Below are positions 18,110 to 29,190 of a DNA stretch of 64,000 bases, one piece after another; the first letter of the stretch is position 1; each line of letters begins with the position of its first letter. The notes beneath the pieces are model-generated. The model was not told where the DNA came from. It made no database searches and was given only the letters and a program-made list of their open reading frames with translations. Location: assembly GCF_029958905.1 (NCBI RefSeq), contig NZ_CP124614.1:2108001-2172000 (forward strand), in the 5' to 3' direction. Position numbers and translations under genes: made by a program. The DNA comes from Vibrio sp. YMD68. Lineage in GTDB: Bacteria; Pseudomonadota; Gammaproteobacteria; Enterobacterales; Vibrionaceae.

Positions 18110-20047
18110 ATGATGAGTATTTTCGACCATTTCCAAGCACGCTATGAGGCAGCCAAAGACGAAGAGTTGTCGCTTCAAGAGTTTCTTTCTCTTTGTAAAG
18201 AGGATAAGAGCGCCTACGCAAACGCAGCAGAGCGATTACTGCTCGCTATTGGTGAGCCAGAAGTTATCGATACCGCCTTAGATCCCACCCTAAGCCGAAT
18301 TTTCTCTAATCGTGTTATCTCAAGATATAAAACATTTGAAGATTTCTACGGCATGGAAGACGCGATTGAACAAATTGTCTCCTATTTAAAACATGCGGCG
18401 CAAGGACTAGAGGAACGCAAACAAATACTCTACTTGCTCGGCCCTGTCGGTGGCGGTAAATCATCCTTAGCTGAAAAACTAAAAGCACTCATGCAACAAA
18501 TGCCGATTTATGTGTTATCAGCGAATGGTGAGCGAAGCCCTGTCAATGACCACCCGTTTTGCCTTTTTGATGTCAATGAAGATGGCGAGGTCTTAAAGCA
18601 AGATTACGGAATAGAGAAACGCTATGTACGCTCGATTATGTCTCCATGGGCAGCCAAACGTCTTAAAGAGTTTGGGGGGGACTTATCTAAGTTTAAAGTC
18701 GTGAAACTGCGCCCTTCTATCCTTGAACAAATTGCCATTGCCAAAACAGAACCTGGCGATGAAAACAACCAAGATATTTCATCTCTGGTCGGTAAAGTTG
18801 ATATTCGTCAGTTAGAACATTTTTCTCAAGATGACCCCGATGCTTACAGCTACTCCGGTTCATTGTGTAAGGCAAACCAGGGGTTAATGGAATTTGTCGA
18901 AATGTTCAAAGCGCCAATAAAAGTATTACACCCTCTGCTAACCGCGACACAAGAGGGCAACTTTAACGGCACAGAAGGGTTATCTGCTCTACCATTTGAT
19001 GGCATGATTTTGGCTCACTCGAATGAATCAGAGTGGCAAACGTTCAGAAACAACAAAAACAACGAAGCGTTCTTAGACCGTGTTTACATCGTCAAAGTCC
19101 CTTACTGTTTACGTGTGTCTGAAGAAATCAAGATCTACCAAAAACTTCTGGAACATTCCGAACTGTCTAAAGCCCCATGCTCACCGAGTACCCTAGGGTT
19201 ATTGGCACAGTTTACTATCCTCTCTCGTTTGAAAGAGCCAGAAAACTCCTCTTTGTTCTCTAAAATGAGGGTTTATGATGGTGAAACGCTAAAGGACACC
19301 GACCCGAAAGCGAAAAGCTATCAAGAGTACCGTGACTACGCAGGAGTCGACGAAGGTATGTCCGGTTTGTCGACACGTTTCGCTTTTAAGATTTTGTCGC
19401 GAGTCTTTAACTTTGACCAGACCGAAGTCGCTGCCAACCCTGTTCATCTGTTCTATGTCATCGAACAGCAGGTTGAAAGAGAGCAGTTTCCACAAGAGCA
19501 AGCTGAAAAGTACCTTGAGTTTCTGAAAGGCTACCTCGTACCTAAATATGTCGAGTTTATTGGTAAAGAGATCCAAACGGCCTACCTTGAATCTTATTCC
19601 GAATATGGGCAAAACATATTCGACCGTTACGTGACCTATGCGGATTTCTGGATTCAAGACCAAGAATATCGCGATCCAGAAACGGGGCAGCTGTTTGATA
19701 GAGGCGCACTCAATAGTGAACTCGAGAAAATAGAGAAAACAGCGGGCATCAGTAATCCGAAAGATTTCAGAAACGAGATAGTCAACTTCGTATTAAGAGC
19801 GAAAGCAAACAACAACGGCAAAAATCCGGTTTGGACCAGTTACGAGAAACTTCGTACCGTTATTGAGAAAAAGATGTTCTCGAATACGGAAGAACTGCTC
19901 CCCGTTATCTCTTTCAATGCGAAAACGTCATCAGACGACCAGAAAAAACATGATGATTTCGTCGCTCGCATGATGGAAAAAGGATACACCGAAAAACAAG
20001 TTAGATTGCTGTCTGAGTGGTATTTACGCGTTCGTAAATCTTCTTAA
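18110..20047 (+). CDS. yeaG: PrkA-type serine protein kinase YeaG
   Basis: A 645-residue protein closely matching E. coli YeaG (644). An AAA-type N-terminal domain has the P-loop LLGPVGGGKSSLAEKL at about residues 108-124; the C-terminal half is the PrkA kinase-like domain. In enterics YeaG works in nutrient-stress and stationary-phase adaptation and partners YeaH. ATGs occur at 18110 and 18113; E. coli begins at the position of the second, and GGGG lies 5 or 8 nt upstream. It heads a three-gene operon with yeaH and spoVR/ycgB. A perfect palindrome touches its ribosome site. Confidence 0.95.
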   Translation: MMSIFDHFQARYEAAKDEELSLQEFLSLCKEDKSAYANAAERLLLAIGEPEVIDTALDPTLSRIFSNRVISRYKTFEDFYGMEDAIEQIVSYLKHAAQGLEERKQILYLLGPVGGGKSSLAEKLKALMQQMPIYVLSANGERSPVNDHPFCLFDVNEDGEVLKQDYGIEKRYVRSIMSPWAAKRLKEFGGDLSKFKVVKLRPSILEQIAIAKTEPGDENNQDISSLVGKVDIRQLEHFSQDDPDAYSYSGSLCKANQGLMEFVEMFKAPIKVLHPLLTATQEGNFNGTEGLSALPFDGMILAHSNESEWQTFRNNKNNEAFLDRVYIVKVPYCLRVSEEIKIYQKLLEHSELSKAPCSPSTLGLLAQFTILSRLKEPENSSLFSKMRVYDGETLKDTDPKAKSYQEYRDYAGVDEGMSGLSTRFAFKILSRVFNFDQTEVAANPVHLFYVIEQQVEREQFPQEQAEKYLEFLKGYLVPKYVEFIGKEIQTAYLESYSEYGQNIFDRYVTYADFWIQDQEYRDPETGQLFDRGALNSELEKIEKTAGISNPKDFRNEIVNFVLRAKANNNGKNPVWTSYEKLRTVIEKKMFSNTEELLPVISFNAKTSSDDQKKHDDFVARMMEKGYTEKQVRLLSEWYLRVRKSS

Positions 20048-20141
20048 TCGTAAGCAACGCTAAAACCGACAGTCTTTAACCATCGTAGTATCACTTGATG
20101 GTTAAAGGCTCAGTGGAGTGATGTTTCATGAGGAATTGCTG

Positions 20142-21413
20142 ATGGCACAATTTATCGACAGAAGGCTTAACGGGAAAAACAAGAGTGCAGTCAACCGACA
20201 ACGTTTTTTGCGCCGCCATAAAGAACAGATTAAAGAGTCGGTAGCCGATGCCGTTAATAGCCGCTCAATCACCAATACGGATTCCGGTGAAGATGTTTCT
20301 ATACCTCACCGCGACATAAAAGAGCCGACCTTTCACCAAGGGCAAGGAGGCAAACGCGAGCGAGTCCATCCTGGTAATGACCAATTCATCAAAGGCGACA
20401 AAGTTGAAAGGCCGAAAGGTGGCGGGCAAGGTAATGGAGCCGGAGAAGGCAAAGCCAGCCCTGATGGCGATGGGGAAGACGAATTTGTCTTTCAAATATC
20501 CAAAGACGAATATTTGGACCTTCTTTTTGAAGATCTAGAGCTTCCCAACCTCGAAAAAAATCAGGTCAACAAAGTAACCGAATGGAAAACGCATCGCGCG
20601 GGGTTTCAATCTGCGGGGATCCCATCCAACATCGCTATCGTTCGCTCACTTCAGCAGTCATTAGCGCGCAGAACAGCAATGACAGCGGGTAAAAAACGCC
20701 TAATCAGTGAGTTGGAAGAGGAACTTGAGCGCATCCAAAATGCTGAACCCGCTCAAATGCTCGAAGAAAAGCGCATCCAAGAAGAGATCGAAGATTTAAG
20801 AAAAAAACTCAAAAGTGTTCCATTCATTGATACCTTCGATCTTCGTTATAAAAATTACGAAAAGCGCCCTATCCCATCAAGCCAAGCGGTCATGTTTTGT
20901 TTAATGGATGTCTCCGGCTCGATGGATCAAGCCACAAAAGATATCGCCAAACGTTTTTATGTGCTGCTCTATCTATTTTTGAATCGTACTTATGAAAATG
21001 TCGATGTTGTTTTCATTCGTCATCACACCCAAGCAAAAGAAGTCGATGAGCATGAATTTTTCTACTCTCAGGAAACGGGAGGAACCATTGTTTCTAGTGC
21101 GTTGAAACTCATGAATGACATCGTTGCTGAGCGATACCCAGCATCCGAATGGAACATCTATGCGGCGCAAGCGTCAGACGGCGACAACTGGGCCGATGAT
21201 TCTCCTCGCTGTAAAGAGCTACTGGTTAATCAACTCTTACCGACTTGTCAGTACTACTCCTACATCGAGATCACGAGGCGTTCTCATCAAACTCTTTGGC
21301 ATGAATACGAAAAGCTTGCACAGCAATTTGACAATTTTGCGATGAAAAATATTAAAACCGTTGATGACATCTTCCCCATATTTCGGGAACTCTTTCAAAA
21401 AGAATCAACTTAG
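20142..21413 (+). CDS. yeaH: YeaH/YhbH family protein (UPF0229), von Willebrand A-like
   Basis: A 423-residue protein matching E. coli YeaH from [15 protein letters not shown] onward, so I place the start at 20142 (GAGG 8 nt upstream), not at 20118. Low-complexity Gly/Lys-rich sequence lies at about 75-115, a coiled segment with many Glu and Arg at about 185-225, and a MIDAS-like [10 protein letters not shown] near 255-265 suggests a metal-dependent vWA fold. The function is linked to YeaG in stress signalling. It lies 94 bp after yeaG and 12 bp before spoVR. Confidence 0.94.
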   Translation: MAQFIDRRLNGKNKSAVNRQRFLRRHKEQIKESVADAVNSRSITNTDSGEDVSIPHRDIKEPTFHQGQGGKRERVHPGNDQFIKGDKVERPKGGGQGNGAGEGKASPDGDGEDEFVFQISKDEYLDLLFEDLELPNLEKNQVNKVTEWKTHRAGFQSAGIPSNIAIVRSLQQSLARRTAMTAGKKRLISELEEELERIQNAEPAQMLEEKRIQEEIEDLRKKLKSVPFIDTFDLRYKNYEKRPIPSSQAVMFCLMDVSGSMDQATKDIAKRFYVLLYLFLNRTYENVDVVFIRHHTQAKEVDEHEFFYSQETGGTIVSSALKLMNDIVAERYPASEWNIYAAQASDGDNWADDSPRCKELLVNQLLPTCQYYSYIEITRRSHQTLWHEYEKLAQQFDNFAMKNIKTVDDIFPIFRELFQKEST

Positions 21414-21425
21414 GGGAACGTGCCC

Positions 21426-22982
21426 ATGGCGACTCAAGCAAAAACAGAAACATCAAAAAAAAGTAAGTCAAAAGATAAGATGCTCCCTGACGGCCCCGAC
21501 TGGACGTTCAACTTATTAGAGCAATACCACGTTGAGATAAAACGCGTCGCACAGCATTATCGACTCGACACATACCCAAATCAAATCGAAGTGATTACCT
21601 CCGAGCAAATGATGGACGCCTACTCAAGTATCGGTATGCCCATTAACTATAATCACTGGTCTTTTGGTAAGAAGTTTATCCAGACCGAACAAGGCTATAA
21701 ACATGGCCAAATGGGCCTTGCTTATGAGATTGTGATTAATTCAAACCCTTGTATCGCTTATTTGATGGAAGAGAATACTGTTACTATGCAAGCGCTCGTC
21801 ATGGCTCATGCGTGTTATGGTCACAACTCATTTTTTAAGGGCAATTACCTCTTTCAAACCTGGACAGACGCCAGCTCCATCATTGATTATCTATTGTTTG
21901 CAAAAAACTACCTAGCAGAGTGTGAAGAAAAATATGGGGTTCCTCAGGTTGAAGAGCTCCTCGACTCTTGCCATGCGCTTATGAACTATGGTGTGGATCG
22001 ATATAAAAGACCTGAGAAGATCTCAATTGCAGAAGAGACGGCACGGCAGCAAGAAAGGGAAGCCTATCTACAATCTCAAGTTAACGAATTGTGGCGAACA
22101 GTACCAAAAACAGCCATAAAAGATGAAGATATGAAAGTAAGGTTTCCCAGCGAACCTCAAGAAAATATCCTCTACTTTATTGAGAAACACGCTCCACTCC
22201 TGGAACCCTGGCAACGAGAAGTCGTTCGTATCGTCCGTAAAATCAGTCAGTATTTTTATCCTCAAAAACAGACACAGGTAATGAATGAAGGATGGGCCAC
22301 TTTTTGGCACTACACGATATTGAACCACCTATACGACGAGGGATTAGTCTCGGATAAGTTTATCCTTGAATTTCTGCACAGCCATACCAGTGTCGTAGCA
22401 CAACCAGCATACAATAGCCCTCATTTTAGTGGCATTAACCCATACGCGCTTGGTTTTGCTATGTTTCAAGACATCAAACGTATCTGCGAAGACCCCACTG
22501 ATGAAGATGTAGAATGGTTCCCTGACCTAGCAGGAAGTGATTGGTTAGACGCTGTTCATTTTGCAATGCATAACTTTAAAGACGAGAGCTTTATTAGCCA
22601 GTATTTATCACCTAAGTTAATGCGCGATTTTAAACTGTTTGCAATTAATGATGACGACCGAAAGAATTACATCGAAATCAGCGCGATTCACGACGATTCT
22701 GGTTATCGTCAAATTAGAGAAAAACTCGCCGCGCAATATAATTTGAGTAACCTAGAACCAAATATCCAAGTATTTAATGTCGATGTGCGTGGTGACCGAT
22801 CTCTGACTCTCCAATACGTGCCACAAGATAGAGTGCCACTTGCTGACAACTATGAAGAGGTGCTGAAACATCTTTATCGAATATGGGGGTTTGACGTTAT
22901 TTTAGAGGAAGTAAAAGAAACCGGTCGAAGAGAGATTTTGGCGGCGTGTCCACAGCGTCATGACTATGACGCTAAGATATGA
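21426..22982 (+). CDS. ycgB: SpoVR family protein YcgB
   Basis: A 518-residue protein of the SpoVR family (E. coli YcgB about 510). It contains family-typical MAHACYGHNSFFKGNYLF, EGWATFWHYTILNHL and a HSGINPYALG-like segment (HFSGINPYALGFAMF). His and Glu residues in the first two resemble metal sites, but no activity is proven. A frame from GTG at 21420 exists; I choose ATG 21426 because GGGG lies 9 nt upstream. Last gene of the yeaG-yeaH-spoVR operon, a set conserved in many gammaproteobacteria. Its stop codon lies at the junction of the first two units of a 19-bp array. Confidence 0.93.
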   Translation: MATQAKTETSKKSKSKDKMLPDGPDWTFNLLEQYHVEIKRVAQHYRLDTYPNQIEVITSEQMMDAYSSIGMPINYNHWSFGKKFIQTEQGYKHGQMGLAYEIVINSNPCIAYLMEENTVTMQALVMAHACYGHNSFFKGNYLFQTWTDASSIIDYLLFAKNYLAECEEKYGVPQVEELLDSCHALMNYGVDRYKRPEKISIAEETARQQEREAYLQSQVNELWRTVPKTAIKDEDMKVRFPSEPQENILYFIEKHAPLLEPWQREVVRIVRKISQYFYPQKQTQVMNEGWATFWHYTILNHLYDEGLVSDKFILEFLHSHTSVVAQPAYNSPHFSGINPYALGFAMFQDIKRICEDPTDEDVEWFPDLAGSDWLDAVHFAMHNFKDESFISQYLSPKLMRDFKLFAINDDDRKNYIEISAIHDDSGYRQIREKLAAQYNLSNLEPNIQVFNVDVRGDRSLTLQYVPQDRVPLADNYEEVLKHLYRIWGFDVILEEVKETGRREILAACPQRHDYDAKI

Positions 22983-23037
22983 CTATGACGCTAAGATATG
23001 GCTACAACGTTAAGATATGGCTACAACGTTAAGATAT
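22962..23037 (+). repeat. 19-bp tandem repeat (x4) across the spoVR/ycgB stop codon
   Basis: Two identical units GACTATGACGCTAAGATAT (22962-22980, 22981-22999) are followed by two identical units of a variant GGCTACAACGTTAAGATAT (23000-23018, 23019-23037), which differs at four positions. The first unit encodes the last residues of the protein; the TGA stop (22980-22982) spans the junction. The pairwise pattern suggests duplication, divergence and a second duplication. Confidence 0.96.
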
Positions 23038-23171
23038 AGCTGTCTCGTATCACCCAAGAATACTCACGTTCAACACAATGAGAATGGAATAGAATCACAG
23101 TAATACCAAACACAACTCATCAATAGAATGAGTCATGGAGCGTAAAGCGGTAGAACAAAGCGATAAAAAAC

Positions 23172-23198
23172 AAAAAGGAGCAATCTTTGCTCCTTTTT
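23172..23198. terminator. Bidirectional terminator between spoVR/ycgB and kdsB
   Basis: A perfect 12-bp stem AAAAAGGAGCAA/TTGCTCCTTTTT with loop TCT has A and T tracts on both sides. The flanking genes converge. Confidence 0.92.
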
Positions 23199-23228
23199 AA
23201 CTGCGCTCTTAGAAGCGTCTGTTCGATT

Positions 23229-23975
23229 CTAACCTAAAATCCCGCGGACTATCTCAAGATCTTCTGGCGTATCAACCCCCGCAGCTGGCGCCTCTTTTGC
23301 GATGTCGACATGAATCTTTTCGCCATGCCACAACACTCGTAACTGCTCTAAACATTCGATTCTTTCTAAAGCCGTAGGCTGCCAATGAATATACGTGTTA
23401 ATAAATCCAGCACGATAAGCATAAATGCCAATATGGCGCAGTAAGGGTTGAACAATGGCTGGGTTAGCCTTAGAGAAAGCATCTCGGTCCCACGGAATCG
23501 ATGCACGGCTAAAGTAGAGTGCATAACCCTCTTTGTCCGTAACAACTTTGACCGCATTCGGATTAAAGACTTCACTTTCATCTGAAATTTCCACCGCCAA
23601 CGTCGCCATCGGAGCAACACTGTTCGCGAGGTTATTGGCTACCTGCTTAATAATTGAAGGAGGGATCAAAGGCTCGTCACCTTGAACATTCACCACAATA
23701 TGGTCATCAGGGATGTTCATGACCTTAACGACTTCAGCTAGACGTTCGGTGCCAGACTCATGATCAGGCGATGTCATGCAGACCTGCCCACCAAAAGATA
23801 ACACCGCCGCCTCTACACGACTGTCATCCGTCGCTATGATAACCTGCTCAGCACCAGCTTGAATGGCTTGCTCATAGACCCATTGAATCATAGGCTTCCC
23901 AGCAATATCGGCCAAAGGTTTACCAGGAAGACGGCTAGACTGAAATCGTGCTGGAATGACAACCGTAAATGACAT
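23229..23975 (-). CDS. kdsB: 3-deoxy-manno-octulosonate cytidylyltransferase
   Basis: A 248-residue nucleotidyltransferase (the usual length). The N-terminus has [26 protein letters not shown], the CTP-binding loop; [11 protein letters not shown] and HIGIYAYR follow. KdsB activates KDO as CMP-KDO for the lipopolysaccharide inner core, in the cytoplasm. Its ATG overlaps the stop of the upstream small gene ycaR by one base (TAATG), so the two are translationally coupled. It is the last gene of the msbA-lpxK-ycaR-kdsB set. Confidence 0.97.
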   Translation of the reverse strand: MSFTVVIPARFQSSRLPGKPLADIAGKPMIQWVYEQAIQAGAEQVIIATDDSRVEAAVLSFGGQVCMTSPDHESGTERLAEVVKVMNIPDDHIVVNVQGDEPLIPPSIIKQVANNLANSVAPMATLAVEISDESEVFNPNAVKVVTDKEGYALYFSRASIPWDRDAFSKANPAIVQPLLRHIGIYAYRAGFINTYIHWQPTALERIECLEQLRVLWHGEKIHVDIAKEAPAAGVDTPEDLEIVRGILG

Positions 23976-24154
23976 TAACGTCCCTCTTCTGCTGAAATAG
24001 TACGAGCTTCAGGTTCGATTAAAACAGGAATACCTTCTTTAACTGGGTAAGCTAATCGGTCTAGCTTACAAATAAGTTCTTGGTTTTCTTTATCAAACGT
24101 GAGCTTTCCCTTACACACAGGGCAAGCGACAATCTCAAATAGACGATGATCCAT
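23975..24154 (-). CDS. ycaR: Trm112/YcaR family small protein
   Basis: A 59-residue protein: [18 protein letters not shown], one CxxC pair, a further Cys ([13 protein letters not shown]), then GIPVLI. This is the YcaR/Trm112 zinc-ribbon-like family, with only three of four possible metal cysteines, as in E. coli YcaR. The first 20 bases overlap the 3' end of lpxK, and its stop overlaps the kdsB start by one base. The protein is too short for many gene finders. Its role is unknown, though its fixed position between lpxK and kdsB suggests a link to lipopolysaccharide synthesis. Confidence 0.93.
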   Translation of the reverse strand: MDHRLFEIVACPVCKGKLTFDKENQELICKLDRLAYPVKEGIPVLIEPEARTISAEEGR

Positions 24155-25142
24155 ATTGTTCCATTACCTCTTTTATTTTTTCCATAATACGCTGTTCGTT
24201 ACCCATTTCAAACTCAGCAGAAACAGGTAAATACCACCATGTTTCAGTAGCAAAATCTCGACACTTGACGGCATCTTTCTCTGTCATGATCAGGTTTGAG
24301 CCATATTGACTTAGCGTATTTAACTCTTGTTGTTGATACGCTTGATGATCAGCAAACCCTTGGGTTTTTATTAGCTTCGCATCAAGTTGTTTTAATGTAC
24401 TAAAAAACCTAGGTGGATGGCCTATCCCAGCAAATGCTACGAGCTTTTCTAATGTACTCACACAGGCACGCTCTCCGGTGACCAAGTTAATGGCCTCTGA
24501 TGGCATCAACGTCATGCCAATTTCACTCTTTTGAGGTTGACCACCATTAGTAATAACAAAGTCGACTTCCTCAAGGCGAGAGGGTTTTTCCCTTAATGGC
24601 CCTAATGGGATCAACTGTTCATTGCCAAAACGCCTAATACCATCAACAATGACAAACTCAATATCTCGCTCAAGCGCGTAGTGTTGAAGTCCATCGTCTG
24701 TAATGATGATATCTACCCCTTCGGGAAGCAAAGCTTTTACTGCTTCCGCACGTACTGGCGACACAGCAACAGGCGCTTGGGTTCTTTGTTTGATTAACTT
24801 GGGCTCATCACCACAATGCGCGGTCGGCGTTGAGCTTTCAACGATCAACGGATAGTTGGGGGCTTTCGCTCCGTACCCTCTGGACACCACACCCGGTTTA
24901 AATCCTTGCTGTTTTAGCTTTTCAACCAGCCAAATGACCACGGGAGTTTTCCCATTCCCACCCGCGGTAATATTCCCTACCACCACCACAGGAACTGGCG
25001 CGCGATAGCGTTCTTTACGACCATCGTCAAACGCACATCGACGCTTAGTGCTTATGTATAGAAATAACTGACTTAACGGCCATAATAATGGCCAAAGCAA
25101 ATATTTTAACGGATGATTATGGAACCAGATCTTTTCAATCAC
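24135..25142 (-). CDS. lpxK: Tetraacyldisaccharide 4'-kinase
   Basis: A 335-residue membrane-associated kinase. An N-terminal hydrophobic helix ([17 protein letters not shown]) anchors it to the inner membrane. The P-loop is [14 protein letters not shown] at about residues 54-67; [13 protein letters not shown] carries the family DDGLQ motif. It phosphorylates the 4' position of the lipid A disaccharide to give lipid IVA. It follows msbA by 3 bp on the same strand and overlaps ycaR by 20 bp, so the lipid A flippase, kinase and KDO activator are made together. Confidence 0.97.
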   Translation of the reverse strand: MIEKIWFHNHPLKYLLWPLLWPLSQLFLYISTKRRCAFDDGRKERYRAPVPVVVVGNITAGGNGKTPVVIWLVEKLKQQGFKPGVVSRGYGAKAPNYPLIVESSTPTAHCGDEPKLIKQRTQAPVAVSPVRAEAVKALLPEGVDIIITDDGLQHYALERDIEFVIVDGIRRFGNEQLIPLGPLREKPSRLEEVDFVITNGGQPQKSEIGMTLMPSEAINLVTGERACVSTLEKLVAFAGIGHPPRFFSTLKQLDAKLIKTQGFADHQAYQQQELNTLSQYGSNLIMTEKDAVKCRDFATETWWYLPVSAEFEMGNEQRIMEKIKEVMEQYGSSSI

Positions 25143-25145
25143 AGG

Positions 25146-26894
25146 TTACTCACCAAACTGAATTCGATGCAGCTGTGCATAAGCACCATCTTGAGCCAAT
25201 AACTCTTTATGAGGGCCACGCTCAATAATTTCTCCCTCATCCACAACCAAAATCTCATCCGCTTCTTCAATCGTCGATAAACGGTGGGCAATGACGAGCA
25301 CAGTTTTGTTTTTTTGCAACTCCTCTAGAGCCGCTTGAATAGCCCGCTCTGATTCTGTATCAAGCGCTGATGTGGCTTCATCCAATATGAGCACTGGAGC
25401 ATCTCTAAGCAATGCACGCGCTATGGCGATGCGTTGGCGCTGACCACCAGAAAGACTCGTGCCATTTTCACCAATGATCGTGTCTAAACCATCATCTAAA
25501 TTATTGATGAACTCCGTGGCATGAGCCAGTGTCGCGGCCTGTTCTATCTGAGCTCGAGTGTACTTTTCTTCAGCAGCATATGAGATGTTGTTGGCAATCG
25601 TGTCGTTAAACAAATGCACATTCTGGGACACCAATGCAAAATGCGTCCTTAGGTTGGTCAGCTTGTAATCGCGAACGTCATGCCCATCCAGTTTTATCGA
25701 GCCGGAATCCACATCATAGAATCGAGTAAACAGATTCGCGATGGTACTTTTACCTGACCCCGAACGCCCAACTAAGGCGACCGTTTTTCCGGGTGGAATC
25801 GTAAAACTGACGTTGGTTAACGCGGGTTTTTCTTTGCCTTGATAGGTGAAGGTCACGTCATCGACCTCGACTAAACCCTTCACTTTCTTAACGTCTAACT
25901 GCCCCTTGTCACGTTCAGTTTCTAAATCCATTAACGAGAACAACGTTTGGCAAGCCGCCATACCTCTTTGGAATTCAGAAGTGACATTGGTTAGAGATTT
26001 TAGCGGACGCATTAATCCGAACATAGCGGAGAAAATAACGGTAAAGGTTCCCGGTGTCAGCTCCGCGCGAATTGAATCAACGCTGGCCAGAAATAAAACG
26101 GCCACTAAAGCAACCGAGGCGATAAGTTGTATTACTGGGTTGGCGACGGCTTGAGCAGCCACGAGCTTCATGGTCTGCTGACGCATTTGATTACTGACAC
26201 TATCAAAGCGTTCGCGCTCCACTTCTTGTCCACCATAGCTCAGAACAACCTTGTGCCCTTTAAGCATTTGTTCCGCAGAGGAACTCACACTTCCCATGCT
26301 GGTTTGCATATTCTTCGATATTTTTCTAAAGCGTTTAGAAATAATACTGATGCCCCAAGCCACGAAAGGAGCAACAATAAACAGCACTAATGAAAGCTTC
26401 CAACTGTTCCAAAACATCAAAGTCAGCAGGCCGATAATGCTTGCCCCTTCTCGTACAATGCTCACCAGTGCACGGCTTGTCGCACCCGCCACTTGTTCAG
26501 AATCGTAGGTAATTCGAGACAACAAAGCCCCTGTCGACTCTTTATCGAAAAATGAAACGGGCATGTGCATAAACTGATGGAATATCTTACGGCGCATTAG
26601 CATAACGACGTTGCCAGATACCCAACTCAAACAATAAGTAGAAATAAAACCGCTTAAACCTCGAATCACCATCATGCCAAAAATGATGATGGGTAAAATG
26701 CGTAAAAAGTCTGATTCTGTACTGCCAAAACCTTCATCCAATAAGGGTTTTAGCAAAGAAAGCATGTACGTGTCTGCGACAGCATTAATAATTAGAGCGA
26801 CAACGGCAACAGCGAGACCTGCTTTGTAGAGTCGAATATAAGTCCATAATCGCTTAAAGGTTTGCAGCGTGGTTTCATCTGTAGTTGTCGACAT
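25146..26894 (-). CDS. msbA: Lipid A export ATP-binding/permease protein
   Basis: A 582-residue ABC exporter, the same length as E. coli MsbA when started at the ATG at 26894; the longer frame begins at a TTG at 26918 and is less likely. Six membrane helices fill the first about 310 residues, then Walker [21 protein letters not shown], signature LSGGQRQR, Walker [12 protein letters not shown] and the switch His in [13 protein letters not shown]. It flips lipid A-core across the inner membrane. No strong ribosome site is visible upstream of either start. comEC lies 32 bp upstream on the same strand. Confidence 0.97.
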   Translation of the reverse strand: MSTTTDETTLQTFKRLWTYIRLYKAGLAVAVVALIINAVADTYMLSLLKPLLDEGFGSTESDFLRILPIIIFGMMVIRGLSGFISTYCLSWVSGNVVMLMRRKIFHQFMHMPVSFFDKESTGALLSRITYDSEQVAGATSRALVSIVREGASIIGLLTLMFWNSWKLSLVLFIVAPFVAWGISIISKRFRKISKNMQTSMGSVSSSAEQMLKGHKVVLSYGGQEVERERFDSVSNQMRQQTMKLVAAQAVANPVIQLIASVALVAVLFLASVDSIRAELTPGTFTVIFSAMFGLMRPLKSLTNVTSEFQRGMAACQTLFSLMDLETERDKGQLDVKKVKGLVEVDDVTFTYQGKEKPALTNVSFTIPPGKTVALVGRSGSGKSTIANLFTRFYDVDSGSIKLDGHDVRDYKLTNLRTHFALVSQNVHLFNDTIANNISYAAEEKYTRAQIEQAATLAHATEFINNLDDGLDTIIGENGTSLSGGQRQRIAIARALLRDAPVLILDEATSALDTESERAIQAALEELQKNKTVLVIAHRLSTIEEADEILVVDEGEIIERGPHKELLAQDGAYAQLHRIQFGE

Positions 26895-26926
26895 AAAAGT
26901 GCTTAATTTTGAATGCAATATTGCTT

Positions 26927-29182
26927 CTATTCTACTCCGTTACGCAGCATCTGCCTATACCAGCGTGTGCCTTCTCTTTCACGAATCGTCGAAACTTGCC
27001 ACATATTGTCAATCACCTTGACCGTTATTTGCCCATGCTGACCAGTATCTAACCAGTCACTGTTATGTTCTTGATAACGATTGACAACCGACTCATTCGG
27101 CAGATTCCAGCGACCACCTTTTGCCAGAGATGCAATCGCCACTTTTGCTTGCACATTCTCTATAAACTTGGAGGTTGATGAAGTACGGCTACCATGATGA
27201 GGAACAATGAGCACATCGCTGGGTAATGTTTTAGGCTCTCGGATAAGCAACCACTCAACCATTGCGTCAATATCTCCCGTCAGCAACAGACTAAAAGCGG
27301 CATTCTCATCGGTTACACGAATCACACAAGAGTGAGGATTGTACGCTCTCTTTACTTGAGAAATAGGCCATAAAACCTCAAACTTCAGACCTTGCCAAAA
27401 CCAGTCCATACCCTTCACGCACGGTTGATAACCGCCTAAAGTCTGAGGCGACCATTTGAACAAAGGCAACATGTGTCTCTCCAGCTCTCCTCGTCCACCA
27501 GCGTGATCGGCATCAAGATGGCTGAGTATCAATCCGTCTAGTTGGTTTATTCCTCGTCTTTTTAGAGTCGGAATGATCAAGGATTCAGCAATAGAGCCAT
27601 CCTCCCATCGGTTACCTGTGTCATACACCACCGCCCGGCCCTCTTTTTCAATCAATACCGCAAGCCCGTGTCCAACATCCAACACATCGACACGCCATTG
27701 ATTGGAATGATTCGGTTGGTCCCATTCATAAAATACAGCACAAATCAAAATACCGCCCACCAGCACTCGTGCCTGTTGGTTCAAATAGGTGCCAATAAAC
27801 GCGAAGGTAAACACTCCCACAAACATACCCACTTGAAAGCGCGAGAGCGACAACCAACTGAATGACGCATAACCAGAACTCCAATGCACAGGCATCAATA
27901 CAAATTCCACGACCTGCCAACTCCACGCCGCTAAGCCAATATCCATCATGGTGAAAAACAGGGCAAGAAAAGTAAACGGAATCACGACAACACTAAACCA
28001 AGGAATAAATAGGATGTTATAAAGCACGCTACTGGCACTAAACCCACTAAATAGCACGGCAGTCATTGGCACCATCCAGATCACGATCAAAATCTGAACT
28101 TTCAATGCTGATAAAAACTGACTTCTATTCACTTTAGGTTTACTCAAGGCATAGATGACCATCGCAACCGCATAAAACGATAACCAGAAACTGCTCGATA
28201 ACACTGAAAAGGGAGAAAAAATCAAGACGGCAGACATGGTAAGCAGCAGCTTTTTGAGTAACGGCTGTTTATTGGTCGACACAAGCAGCAATGCTCCTGT
28301 CAGGCACATGGCTAATGCCCGTTGGGTTGGAATACTAAAGCCGGCAAGCCATGCATACCCAATCGCCAGTATGCTACCGACCAGCCAAGGGAGCCAAAGA
28401 AGTGTGGGGGAAATTCGGCTTAACACCTTTCCAATATAAAAACCGACAACAAACATCACTCCGATATGTAAACCTGATATGGCGATAAGGTGGCTCAGGC
28501 CACTGTCTCGATAATTTTTCCACTGAGTTTTGGTGAGAAACAACCTCTCACCAAAGACCAAGGCCATGATTGGACCTTTAACCGCACTTTGGTCGACATA
28601 ATCGAGTGTTCGTTGGTAAAGAGTTTGGCGGTAGGATTGTTGGCTGGTCACGACATAAGAACGATCAGATTTGATGGTTCCCCTAGCGACCCACCCCTTG
28701 ACCAAATAGTGGGATTCCATATCAAAACCGTGCTCGTTTTTTCGTCCATAAATGGGCTTCACGACAACATGAGCCTGAAGAGTGTCGCCCAATTTTAAAG
28801 GCGCTGGGCTGACAAGGCGTATTGCAGGCTGCTCAAAAAATGACAATCTTTGACCATTGATTGTACTAACTAAAACCGTCCCCTCATAACCGTGACGTAT
28901 TTGCTTAAAAAAGCTGTCAATTCGAGCATTTATGGTAATATCCACACCGTGTTTGAAAATGATATTCTGATGTTGTTGTAGTTGATGTCCTTCTATTAAC
29001 ACAGTGAATACTGCAAGGGAAATACCAAAGAATGGCCGTAACCTTCTATGCTTAATAGAGGCGATTACACACATAATGGAGACAATAGACCATTTCCAGT
29101 CAGGCAAAGATGGCCAAAACGGAGAACTTAAAACCGTTATAGAGAACGAAGATAACGTCCAGTAATTTATTAAGAGAGTCAT
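26927..29182 (-). CDS. comEC: ComEC/Rec2 competence DNA channel
   Basis: A 751-residue protein. The N-terminal part has membrane helices and a DUF4131-like soluble segment; the middle is the Competence domain with [17 protein letters not shown], the family signature; the C-terminal part is a metallo-beta-lactamase fold with [11 protein letters not shown] and [10 protein letters not shown]. ComEC moves single-stranded DNA across the inner membrane in natural transformation, well known in Vibrio. Its ATG is only 8 bp from the ATG of the divergent DUF2062 gene. A ribosome site (AGGA) is visible. It may share a transcript with msbA. Confidence 0.94.
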   Translation of the reverse strand: MTLLINYWTLSSFSITVLSSPFWPSLPDWKWSIVSIMCVIASIKHRRLRPFFGISLAVFTVLIEGHQLQQHQNIIFKHGVDITINARIDSFFKQIRHGYEGTVLVSTINGQRLSFFEQPAIRLVSPAPLKLGDTLQAHVVVKPIYGRKNEHGFDMESHYLVKGWVARGTIKSDRSYVVTSQQSYRQTLYQRTLDYVDQSAVKGPIMALVFGERLFLTKTQWKNYRDSGLSHLIAISGLHIGVMFVVGFYIGKVLSRISPTLLWLPWLVGSILAIGYAWLAGFSIPTQRALAMCLTGALLLVSTNKQPLLKKLLLTMSAVLIFSPFSVLSSSFWLSFYAVAMVIYALSKPKVNRSQFLSALKVQILIVIWMVPMTAVLFSGFSASSVLYNILFIPWFSVVVIPFTFLALFFTMMDIGLAAWSWQVVEFVLMPVHWSSGYASFSWLSLSRFQVGMFVGVFTFAFIGTYLNQQARVLVGGILICAVFYEWDQPNHSNQWRVDVLDVGHGLAVLIEKEGRAVVYDTGNRWEDGSIAESLIIPTLKRRGINQLDGLILSHLDADHAGGRGELERHMLPLFKWSPQTLGGYQPCVKGMDWFWQGLKFEVLWPISQVKRAYNPHSCVIRVTDENAAFSLLLTGDIDAMVEWLLIREPKTLPSDVLIVPHHGSRTSSTSKFIENVQAKVAIASLAKGGRWNLPNESVVNRYQEHNSDWLDTGQHGQITVKVIDNMWQVSTIREREGTRWYRQMLRNGVE

Positions 29183-29190
29183 ATTTTCCT

